DNA from: Halorubrum tebenquichense DSM 14210
GTDB taxonomy: Archaea > Halobacteriota > Halobacteria > Halobacteriales > Haloferacaceae
DNA: 35,033 nt
Assembly (NCBI RefSeq): GCF_000337415.1
Contig: NZ_AOJD01000076.1
Coordinates: 27,190-62,222, forward strand
Direction: 5' to 3'
A program made the position numbers and the translations under genes. The notes under the pieces are model-generated. The model was not told the origin of the DNA. It was given only the letters and a program-made list of their open reading frames with translations, and did not search any database. Shown here piece by piece: positions 25,332 to 32,387 of the stretch (its first letter is position 1; the number at the start of each line of letters is the position of its first letter).

Positions 25332-26477
25332 ATGCCCTCTCGCTTCGATGATCGCGGGATCTCACCGGTCGTCGGAGTGGTTCTCATGTTCGCCATCGTC
25401 GTCGCGCTCGCGGCGACGACGACGGTACTGGTCCTCGGCTTCGGCGACACGCTAGAGTCGCCGCCGCCGTTTGTCGCGAGCGAACAGTCCATCGAAGTGG
25501 AGATCGGCGGAAACGAGACGCGACACACGCTAGAGTTCGTTCACCGGGGTGGCGAGTCCGTCGACATCGACGCGCTCTCTGTCGTAATCGGAGAGGGAGA
25601 CAGTCAGACTCGGGTCCCGTTGTCGGAGCTTGACGCCGGGGCGTTTGCGGACGGGACGTGGGCCGCCGGCGAGCAACTGGACGTGGAACTCGACGAGTCG
25701 ACGGTCTGTGACGCGGACACCGGCGAGGTGTCCGTGGATATAACCCATAACGGCGGCGGCGGGGGCTACATCCTCTCTTCGCGTACGATTCCGGTCGAGC
25801 GCGGTGGGTTCGTCATTGACGGCAGCCGGGTGGAGGCGACAACCGACTACACGGCGAACGTAAAGTTCGTTGGGACGGGGTGGTCGTCCGAGACGGCCGA
25901 CCCGCCGGTGAACGTCAGCGTCCATCTCGGCGGCGAGCGCGTCCATGCGTGGACGGCACAGAACGACACCGACGAGGTCGTCGGATCGTACGGCATCTCT
26001 AGACAGGATCCGGAGACGGATGTCGAGATCCAAGCGGCGGGCGCACAGCCCGAGTACGACTGTAACCTGTTGGGATTTGATTGCGAGTTCGTCGGGTACA
26101 CGTGGACGCACGTCTCCAGCACCGAGAACTCCGACAACGTCCGCGTCTACCGCGACGGCGACGAGGCACCGTCGTTCAGCAGCGGCGAGGGACAGCAGTC
26201 CGCGGCGGCGTACGTCGACCCGTACATCGATAACGGCGAGGTGACGCTCGACGACAACCAGGCGGTGTACCTCTTCGAGTTTAACGAGGGAGCGGATCGC
26301 GACTACCAAGACGCGGTCGTGCTGGTGTCCTTCTTCACCCAGCACGAGGAGGTAGGCGTCTACGAGTCGAAGGCCGAGGACGTTATCTTGTGCCCCACGG
26401 AGACGATGTCGGCGAACCCGAACGGGGCCGGCGACGGTGGCAACGATAGCGAGAACGGGAGCGACGGAAACGACTGA
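25332..26477 (+). CDS. Large type IV pilin-like protein
   Basis: A 381-residue protein with a class III (type IV pilin) signal: DDRGISPVVGVVLMFAIVVA at residues 6-25, of the archaeal pilin/archaellin N-terminal domain kind, to be cut by a prepilin peptidase before the hydrophobic stem. The rest is a beta-rich extracellular domain with several NxT/NxS sites (GNETRHT, NVSVHL, QNDTDE) and four or more Cys. The acidic tail (GNDSENGSDGND) is Asn-rich. It is much larger than normal pilins (about 130-170 residues), so it may be a minor or tip pilin or an adhesin. Third-position GC is clearly lower than in neighbours, and the upstream 200 bases are AT-rich with TTATATA near 25310, hinting at recent transfer. 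Confidence 0.75.
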   Translation: MPSRFDDRGISPVVGVVLMFAIVVALAATTTVLVLGFGDTLESPPPFVASEQSIEVEIGGNETRHTLEFVHRGGESVDIDALSVVIGEGDSQTRVPLSELDAGAFADGTWAAGEQLDVELDESTVCDADTGEVSVDITHNGGGGGYILSSRTIPVERGGFVIDGSRVEATTDYTANVKFVGTGWSSETADPPVNVSVHLGGERVHAWTAQNDTDEVVGSYGISRQDPETDVEIQAAGAQPEYDCNLLGFDCEFVGYTWTHVSSTENSDNVRVYRDGDEAPSFSSGEGQQSAAAYVDPYIDNGEVTLDDNQAVYLFEFNEGADRDYQDAVVLVSFFTQHEEVGVYESKAEDVILCPTETMSANPNGAGDGGNDSENGSDGND

Positions 26478-26707
26478 ATCGTCGCTACGGCCCTTCGACC
26501 GGCCGCCCCTGCTACCGCGTACCATCCCCCGCCGGGGCGGCGCGCATGGGAGACAGGCTCGATTGATTCGTCCGCTTCAGCGACCGGCCATTTCGTTCAA
26601 TCCCGCGTTCGCCCGAGAAGCGTTCGACGGGATCTCCCGTCGGGTCCTCTCACCGCCGACCCCTCGGCCTCGGTGAACGCCTCGGAGTCCCCCGGTTCCT
26701 CCCGCGT

Positions 26708-27889
26708 TCAATTCCGCAGCGCCTCGACCGGCCGCTCGTTGGCGGCCTTCCACGCGGGGTACGCGCCGCTGACGAGTCCCACGCCGACGCCGAAGACGAG
26801 CGCCAGGAGGAGGTAGTAGCCGTTCGTCGGGTCGAGCGCGAGCGCGACGTCGACCTCCTCGGCCGCGACCACGAGGCCCGCGACGAGCAGGACGGTGAGC
26901 AGCGTGCCCGCCGCGGCCCCGACCGCGCCGATCAGGCCGGCCTCGGCGAGGAGGACGCGCAGCACGTCGCGGCGGGCGACGCCGACCGCGCGCATCACGC
27001 CGATCTCCTGTCTGCGCTCGACGGTGCTCATCAGCATCACGTTGAGAATCGAGACGCCGGCGACGACGAGCGAGATGGCCCCGAGACCGAGCAGGAACGT
27101 CGAGAGGAGGCCGAAGAACTCGTTGATCTCGTCGACGAGCGCGGCCAACTCGAACAGCTCAACGCGCTCTTCGCGCGCGTTCACCTCCTCGCGGATCGCG
27201 TCGGCCGCGACGCGCGCCGCCTCGCCGGAGTCGGAGACGACGAGGGCCTGCGCGTACCCGTCGGCCGAAAACGCCGACTCCGGGAGGTAGACCGCGTCGT
27301 CGGGGGCCACCGGGCTGAACGTCTGGCTCTCGACCAACACCGCGATCACGCGAACCTGCGAGCCGGCGATCTCCACGGTGTCGCCCGCCCCGGCCCCGAG
27401 GTCCGCGGCGATACCCGCGCCGAGGATCGCGCCCTGTCGGTGGCGGTCGGGGAGTCTCCCCTCCGCGGCCTCGTACGCGAGCGCCGGCTCCTCGACCCCG
27501 TACACCGTCGCGAACGTCTGGTCGCCCTGCCGCGCGACGGTGGCGCTGTCGGAGTACAGCGGGACGACCGCCGCCCCGCCGCCGGCGGCCCCGTCGACCG
27601 CGCGCCGGATCGACGCGACGTCCGCGTTCGACAGCGACTCGACGCCGGCGTCCGCGTTCGGCGAGACGACGACCTGCGTCCCGATGTCGCCGATGGCGTC
27701 GTCGGCCCCGAGCGCCAGCACGTTCCCGAAGATGCCGAGCGCCGCGACCGCGAGGACGCCGATACAGACGCCCAGCACGGCCAGCGCGGTCCGCACCCGG
27801 TTCCGGCGGAGGTTCCGCGACGCCATCGACACCGCGGGGCCCCACCCGCGGAGCCAGCCGGCGAGTCCGTCGGCGCTTCGGTCGCTCAT
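26708..27889 (-). CDS. MacB/FtsX-type ABC transporter permease
   Basis: A 393-residue permease with the MacB-type plan: one N-terminal helix (RTALAVLGVCIGVLAVAALG), a periplasm-like extracellular domain of about 200 residues (VVVSPNADAGVESLSNADVA, AILGAGIAADLGAGAGDTVE), then three C-terminal helices with the FtsX signature LNVMLMSTVERRQEIGVMRAVG-like stretch near residue 285. It overlaps the ATPase gene by four bases (ATGA). Such pairs use ATP binding to drive mechanical work or export of lipoproteins, peptides or antibiotics; the cargo is unknown here. The 230 bases downstream (26478-26707), which separate it from the convergent pilin gene, show no gene or clear terminator. Confidence 0.88.
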   Translation of the reverse strand: MSDRSADGLAGWLRGWGPAVSMASRNLRRNRVRTALAVLGVCIGVLAVAALGIFGNVLALGADDAIGDIGTQVVVSPNADAGVESLSNADVASIRRAVDGAAGGGAAVVPLYSDSATVARQGDQTFATVYGVEEPALAYEAAEGRLPDRHRQGAILGAGIAADLGAGAGDTVEIAGSQVRVIAVLVESQTFSPVAPDDAVYLPESAFSADGYAQALVVSDSGEAARVAADAIREEVNAREERVELFELAALVDEINEFFGLLSTFLLGLGAISLVVAGVSILNVMLMSTVERRQEIGVMRAVGVARRDVLRVLLAEAGLIGAVGAAAGTLLTVLLVAGLVVAAEEVDVALALDPTNGYYLLLALVFGVGVGLVSGAYPAWKAANERPVEALRN

Positions 27890-28758
27890 CGGTCACCTCC
27901 GGCGGTCGCGGGGTCGTCCGCGGCCGCCGGGTCGTCGTCGGTCGCGGACTCACCGTCGTCGGGCACGGGCGCGCCTGCGTCGTCAGAATCAGATTCGCCG
28001 CCACCCGGCAGCCCGCCGGTCATCTCCCCGTCGGTGAGGTCGACGACGCGGTCGGCGTACTCCTCGACGAGCGGGTCGTGCGTGACGGCGACGACGGCGA
28101 CGCCCTCCCGTTTCACGCGCTCGAACTCGGCGAGGATCGCCTCGCCGGTCTCCGTGTCGAGGTTCCCCGTGGGCTCGTCGGCGAGCAGCACCGACGGCTC
28201 GTTGATGAGCGCGCGGGCGATGGCGACGCGCTGCTTCTGGCCGCCGGACAGCTCGCTCGGCTCGTGGTCGAGGCGGTCGCCGAGGCCGAACCGCGAGAGG
28301 AGGTCCGCGGCCCGGTCGCTCGCGTCGCCGGGATCGAACGCGGTCGGCATCGCGACGTTCTCGACGGCGGTCAGCGTCGGGAGGAGGTGGAAGTCCTGAA
28401 AGACGAACCCGATCGACTCCTTTCGCGCCCGGGTGCGCTCGGCCACCGAGAGGTCCGTCACGTCGGTGCCGTCGAGCAGGCGGCGGCCCGCGGTGGGGTC
28501 GTCGAGCAGCCCGAGGACGTTCAGAAGCGTCGACTTCCCGGACCCGCTGGGGCCGACCACCGCGACGAACTCGCCCGGCCGGACCGCGAAGTCGACCTCG
28601 TCGAGCGCGACCACCGGCCCGCCGCCGCCGCTCGGGTAGCGCTTGACGACGCCCCGGAGCGCGACGCCGTAGTCGTCGCGGACGGGTGGGTCGCCGACGG
28701 GGGTGTCACCGACAGCCGGGTCGTCGGCTCCGGCGTCGTCCGCGGCGTTCCCGCTCAC
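27886..28758 (-). CDS. MacB/LolD-type ABC transporter ATP-binding protein
   Basis: A 290-residue ATPase. Walker A GPSGSGKST is at residues 69-77, with Q-loop FQDFHLLPTLTAVENV, signature LSGGQKQRVAIARAL, Walker B VLLADEPTGNLD and the H-loop VAVTHD. This is the LolD/MacB/FtsE class that partners with FtsX-like permeases. Both ends carry acidic tails of about 30-45 residues, commonly seen in haloarchaeal versions. The GTG start overlaps the upstream stop (GTGA) and its own stop overlaps the permease start (ATGA), so the three genes are tightly coupled. Confidence 0.92.
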   Translation of the reverse strand: MSGNAADDAGADDPAVGDTPVGDPPVRDDYGVALRGVVKRYPSGGGGPVVALDEVDFAVRPGEFVAVVGPSGSGKSTLLNVLGLLDDPTAGRRLLDGTDVTDLSVAERTRARKESIGFVFQDFHLLPTLTAVENVAMPTAFDPGDASDRAADLLSRFGLGDRLDHEPSELSGGQKQRVAIARALINEPSVLLADEPTGNLDTETGEAILAEFERVKREGVAVVAVTHDPLVEEYADRVVDLTDGEMTGGLPGGGESDSDDAGAPVPDDGESATDDDPAAADDPATAGGDR

Positions 28759-30197
28759 GGTGCCGGCCCGTCGCGCCCCCGGTCGCTCGACCCGCCGACG
28801 CGCCCGCTCCTGACCGCGACGCCGACCGCGCCGGCGAGGCCGACGACCGCGAGCGCGCTCGCCAGCGCGCTCGCCGACCCGACGCCGCCGACGCCGATCC
28901 GGCCGAGCGTCCCGCCGCCGTCGCTCTCGTCGTCGGGCTCGGGGGCCGCCACCGTCAGCGTCTCCGTGTACCGGACGCCGCGCTCGGTGTAGGCGACGCG
29001 GATCGGGATCTCCTCCGCGACGGAGGCGTTCGCCGTCGCTTCGAGTTCGAAGCCGACGAAGTCGCTCCCGGAGAGCGACCCGACGAAGTACTCGCCGCCG
29101 GCGGGGGTCGGTTCGACGCCGGGCGCGTCGCCGACGGAGACGACCGCGCCCGTCATCTCCCCGGACCCGGCGTTGCCGAGGTTGGCGTCGACGACGACCG
29201 CGCCGTCAGCGCCCTCGCGGACCGTCGCGTCGGTCACGGTCGGCGTCGCCTCGCGGACCGGGTACGTCACCGTCGACTCCGCGGTCCGGTCCGCCCCGCG
29301 GTCGTTCCGCTGGTCCGTGTCGGCGCGGAACGCCGCGGAGACCGTCACCGCCGAGCGGCGGTCGAGCGGCCCGAGGTCGACGATCACCCGCCGCTCCTCG
29401 CCGGGCGCGACGTCCTCGACGACGAACGGACCGACGGCGACCGTCTCGTCGGCGTCGCCGTCCGCGTCGTCTCCGTCGCCGGCGTCGCCACCGGTCTCGA
29501 CCGCGGTCCCGACGGCGCGAAGGCTGACGCGGTCGGCCGTCGTCGTCCCGGTGTTGACCACGGTCACTTCGACGGGCGAGTCGGCGATCGGCGGCGACTC
29601 CTCGCCCTGCCCGCCGTCGTTCGCGTCGAGCCCGCCGCCGCCACCGCCGAAGATGCCCTGAATGCCGCCGACGCCGAGGTCGGCCGCCGGGCTCTCGCTC
29701 CCGTCGTCGGTCTGGAGGTCCTCGGGGTCGAGCGCGCGGGTCCGGAGGTCGAGCGACACCTCGGTCGGCCGCACCTCGATCACCGCGTCGCGGCTGACGG
29801 TGACGAACTCGCCGGTCGTCGACTGGTTCGCGACGGCCTCGACGGTGAGTCGCTTCTCGCCCGGCTCCTCGAAGGCCGTCCACAGCGTCGCGTCGAGCGA
29901 GTCGCCCGCCGAGAGCGCGCCGACGCCGGAGACGCTGTCGAGCACGTCGCCGTCGGCGTCGCGGACGCGGACCTCGGTCACGTTCGCCGCCGCGTCGCTG
30001 CCGCCGGAGTTCGAGACGGTGACGTTCAGCGCCGTCCGCTCGCCGACGGCCGGGTCGCTCGGGGCGACCCCGACCGTCCCGACGGTGATCCGCGCGTCCG
30101 GTACCGCCGCCGCGCCGCCGACCGCGAACGCCCCGCCGACGGCCGACAGAATCGTCAGCGCGGCCAGCAGCGCGGCTGAGGTTCGTGTGTGCGTCAA
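28755..30197 (-). CDS. Exported CARDB/COG1361-type protein with C-terminal anchor
   Basis: A 480-residue protein with a Sec signal (LLAALTILSAVGGAFAVGGA), two or three beta-sandwich domains of the CARDB/NEW3 type (VGERTALNVTVSNSGGSDAA, SPVEVTVVNTGTTTADRVSL, VVDANLGNAGSGEMTGAVVS) and one C-terminal transmembrane helix at about residues 445-465 followed by a short basic tail. It would sit on the outer face of the membrane. It is first in the unit and overlaps the ATPase start, so it probably works as the extracellular partner of the MacB-like transporter, as COG1361 proteins often do. The start is an unusual TTG at 30197; no ATG or GTG precedes the signal peptide. A TATATT box lies about 31 bases upstream. 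Confidence 0.8.
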   Translation of the reverse strand: MTHTRTSAALLAALTILSAVGGAFAVGGAAAVPDARITVGTVGVAPSDPAVGERTALNVTVSNSGGSDAAANVTEVRVRDADGDVLDSVSGVGALSAGDSLDATLWTAFEEPGEKRLTVEAVANQSTTGEFVTVSRDAVIEVRPTEVSLDLRTRALDPEDLQTDDGSESPAADLGVGGIQGIFGGGGGGLDANDGGQGEESPPIADSPVEVTVVNTGTTTADRVSLRAVGTAVETGGDAGDGDDADGDADETVAVGPFVVEDVAPGEERRVIVDLGPLDRRSAVTVSAAFRADTDQRNDRGADRTAESTVTYPVREATPTVTDATVREGADGAVVVDANLGNAGSGEMTGAVVSVGDAPGVEPTPAGGEYFVGSLSGSDFVGFELEATANASVAEEIPIRVAYTERGVRYTETLTVAAPEPDDESDGGGTLGRIGVGGVGSASALASALAVVGLAGAVGVAVRSGRVGGSSDRGRDGPAP

Positions 30198-30200
30198 TGT

Positions 30201-30232
30201 TAGACTGTCTAGGCGACCTGCGTGAATATATC
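30201..30232 (-). promoter_or_regulatory. Promoter of the ABC unit with a TAGAC-T-GTCTA palindrome
   Basis: A minus-strand TATATT box is centred near 30228. Between it and the TTG start at 30197 lies a perfect inverted repeat, TAGAC-t-GTCTA (30201-30211). Its position over the expected transcript start would suit repression by a small dimeric regulator. Confidence 0.45.
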
Positions 30233-30330
30233 CGTCGGCGGCCGAACCCCCGGTGTACTCGCGGTTTCGGCCGAGACCGAGACGTACCGGTTACGGACCC
30301 TTTTTCAACGGCGCGACGTAAGTAGGGGTA

Positions 30331-30372
30331 ATGAGCGAACGTGACACCGCGCGAGCGGGTGATCGGCGATGA
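30331..30372 (+). CDS. Possible 13-codon upstream reading frame before psmA2
   Basis: ATG at 30331 opens a frame reading MSERDTARAGDRR and stops with TGA at 30370-30372, overlapping the psmA2 start region (ATGATGG). A T-rich TTTTTCA element lies about 27 bases before the ATG, which would make this frame leaderless. Translation ending here could feed ribosomes to psmA2. It is too short to judge by composition. Confidence 0.3.
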   Translation: MSERDTARAGDRR

Positions 30373-31157
30373 TGGGCAACAACGATCAGCAGGCGTACGA
30401 CCGCGGTACGTCGCTGTTCTCGCCGGACGGTCGGATCTACCAGGTCGAGTACGCCCGCGAGGCGGTCTCTCGCGGCGCGCCGAGCGTCGGCGTCCGGACG
30501 ACGGACGGCGTCGTCTTCGTCGCGATGTCGCGGCCCTCCTCGTCGCTGATGGAGGCCGAGAGCATCGAGAAGCTCCACAAGCTCGACGACCACCTCGGCA
30601 CCGCGAGCGCGGGCCACGTCGCCGACGCCCGCCAGCTGATCGACCTCGCGCGCCGCCAGTCGCAGGGGAACCGCCTGCGCTACGGCGAGCCGGTCGGCGT
30701 CGAGACGCTGACGAAGTTCGTCACCGACCACATCCAGGAGAACACCCAGCGTGGCGGCACGCGGCCGTACGGCGCGGCCCTCCTCATCGGCGGCATCGAC
30801 GACGGCGAGCCGCGCCTGTTCGCGGCCGACCCCTCGGGGACGCCCAACGAGTGGAAGGCGACCGTCATCGGGGGCGGCCGGCAGGACATCCAGGGCCACC
30901 TCGAAGAGGAGTGGACGGACGACCTCTCCTTGGACGACGGCGTCGAACTCGCCGTCGCGGCGCTGGCCGCGCACGACGACGAGTTCGAGCCCTCGGACCT
31001 CGCCGTCGCGACCGTGACGGAGGCCGACGGCTTCCGCACGGTCCCGGTCGACGAGGTCGAGGCCGCCGGAGTCGGCGGTGACGAGGACGACGAAGAGACC
31101 GAGGCAGACGCCGAGGGCGACGCGGACGAAGAAGACGCGGACGAGAGCGGCGAGTAA
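30372..31157 (+). CDS. psmA2: Proteasome alpha subunit, divergent paralogue (alpha-2 type)
   Basis: A 261-residue 20S proteasome alpha-type subunit. The alpha-specific N-terminal helix is present (QAYDRGTSLFSPDGRIYQVE YAREAVSRGAPSVGVRT region), followed by SIEKLHKLDDHLGTASAGHV, ADARQLIDLARRQSQGNRLR, VETLTKFVTDHIQENTQ and RLFAADPSGTPNEWKATVIG. Some positions (VAMSRPSSSLMEAES) resemble the second alpha subunit of Haloferax more than the main one. Alpha rings gate the chamber and bind the PAN/Cdc48 ATPases; the beta subunit is not in the window. The last 35 residues are almost purely Asp and Glu. The ATG at 30372 was preferred to 30369 because GGTGATC (30358-30364) lies seven bases upstream and the length then matches relatives. 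Confidence 0.85.
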   Translation: MGNNDQQAYDRGTSLFSPDGRIYQVEYAREAVSRGAPSVGVRTTDGVVFVAMSRPSSSLMEAESIEKLHKLDDHLGTASAGHVADARQLIDLARRQSQGNRLRYGEPVGVETLTKFVTDHIQENTQRGGTRPYGAALLIGGIDDGEPRLFAADPSGTPNEWKATVIGGGRQDIQGHLEEEWTDDLSLDDGVELAVAALAAHDDEFEPSDLAVATVTEADGFRTVPVDEVEAAGVGGDEDDEETEADAEGDADEEDADESGE

Positions 31158-31176
31158 CGCTCTCACGGTCGCGGAA

Positions 31177-31276
31177 CGTTCCGTCGCCGCGACACGCTCC
31201 GTCGCCGCGACGCCCTCATCGGCGCGACGCCCTCCGTCGCCGCGACGCCCTCCGTCGCCGCGACGCCTCCGTCACG
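31177..31276 (+). repeat. Tandem 18-base repeat between psmA2 and the amidase
   Basis: Five units of 17-18 bases plus a partial sixth. Units start at 31177, 31195, 31213, 31230 and 31248, with consensus ccctccgtcgccgcgacg. Most contain the inverted repeat GTCGC-c-GCGAC. It fills most of the intergenic space before the amidase gene. Confidence 0.75.
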
Positions 31277-31325
31277 TCGAGTCCGCCGCCCGGATTTTTC
31301 ACGGTGCGGCGCGGATCCCGATCCG

Positions 31326-32336
31326 ATGCCACGCGAACGCGTCTCACACCGCGACGGACACGTCTACGAGTTCGGTCCGGAGATGGACCCGGTCTACGAG
31401 GCCGACGACGGCGAGTCGGTGACGATCGAGACGATCGACAGCCTGAACGGAGCGATCCAGCGCGACGACGACCGCCTCGACGCGATCCCCGAGGAGGTCA
31501 ACGCCGCGACCGGACCCATCGCGGTGGCGGGCGCGAGCCCCGGCGACGTACTCGCGGTCGACGTCGAGGCCGTCCGGGTCGCCGAGGACCGCGGCCGAGT
31601 GCTCACGGCACCCGGGTTCGGCCTCCGTCAGGACGACCCGGAGATCGATCACCCCGCGACGCGGATCACCGAGGTGGAGAGCGGCGACGGGGCGGACGGG
31701 AGAGACGGGAGCGACGGTGCGAGGGACGGGAGCGACGGTGCGAGAGACGGGAGCGACGGTGCGAGAGACGGGAGCGACGGCGCGGCGGAAGTCATCGAGT
31801 TCGAGGGGATCGACGTGCCGATTGAGCCGGTGATCGGGACCATCGGCGTCGCCACGGGCGGGGAGACGGTGTCGACGCTCACTCCCGACGACCACGGCGG
31901 CAACCTCGACACGACCGACGTGACGGGCGGGACGACGGTCTACTTCCCGGTCTTCCAGGAGGGCGCGATGCTGGCGCTGGGGGACGCGAAGGCCGCGATG
32001 GCCGACGGCGAGATGTGCGGGACCGGGGCGGAGATCGCGGTCGAGGTCGACGCGACGCTCTCCGTGATCGCGGACCCGGCCGTCCCGCTGGACCGGCCCG
32101 TCGTCGACACCGGCGACGCGGTGAAGACGCTCGCCAGCGCCGAGACGCTGGAGGAGGCCGTCGAACTGGCGAACGGCGACATGCTGGACCTGCTGGCGCA
32201 CCACCACGGCTTCTCGCGCACCGACGCGTACCTCTTTTCGAGCCTCGTCGGCGGACTGGAGGTTAGTCAGGTGGTCGACCCGCAGGTGACCGCGCGGAAC
32301 GCGGTGCCGAGCGAGTACCTCTCCCTGCCGTTCTGA
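31326..32336 (+). CDS. Acetamidase/formamidase family protein
   Basis: A 336-residue member of the FmdA/AmdA family, which hydrolyses short amides such as formamide or acetamide to ammonia and the acid. Visible motifs are GDVLAVDVEAVRV, PVIGTIGVA, TPDDHGGNLDTTDVTGGTTV, YFPVFQEGAMLALGDAKAAM, GDGEMCGTGAEIAVEV-like and HHGFSRTDAYLFSSLVGGLE. Residues about 126-153 are a fourfold RDGSDGA insertion from a 21-base tandem repeat (31701-31784), in a region between beta strands where relatives have a short loop. The ATG at 31326 is the first after the 18-base tandem repeats. It is alone on the plus strand and convergent with the HerA-type gene. Confidence 0.87.
   Translation: MPRERVSHRDGHVYEFGPEMDPVYEADDGESVTIETIDSLNGAIQRDDDRLDAIPEEVNAATGPIAVAGASPGDVLAVDVEAVRVAEDRGRVLTAPGFGLRQDDPEIDHPATRITEVESGDGADGRDGSDGARDGSDGARDGSDGARDGSDGAAEVIEFEGIDVPIEPVIGTIGVATGGETVSTLTPDDHGGNLDTTDVTGGTTVYFPVFQEGAMLALGDAKAAMADGEMCGTGAEIAVEVDATLSVIADPAVPLDRPVVDTGDAVKTLASAETLEEAVELANGDMLDLLAHHHGFSRTDAYLFSSLVGGLEVSQVVDPQVTARNAVPSEYLSLPF
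31701..31784 (+). repeat. In-frame 21-base tandem repeat in the amidase gene
   Basis: Four copies of agagacgggagcgacggtgcg-type units (31701, 31722, 31743 and 31764), differing at one or two bases. They encode RDGSDGA four times without changing the frame. Confidence 0.9.
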
Positions 32337-32387
32337 GCCGCCGAGCGGCTCGCCGCCGCCGACCTCGACCAGCGGCGGAAACGGGAG

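Noticed and set aside
26437-26676. 79-codon plus-strand frame at the end of the pilin gene
   Set aside because: It overlaps the pilin in another frame, is Arg/Pro-rich and has no start signals.
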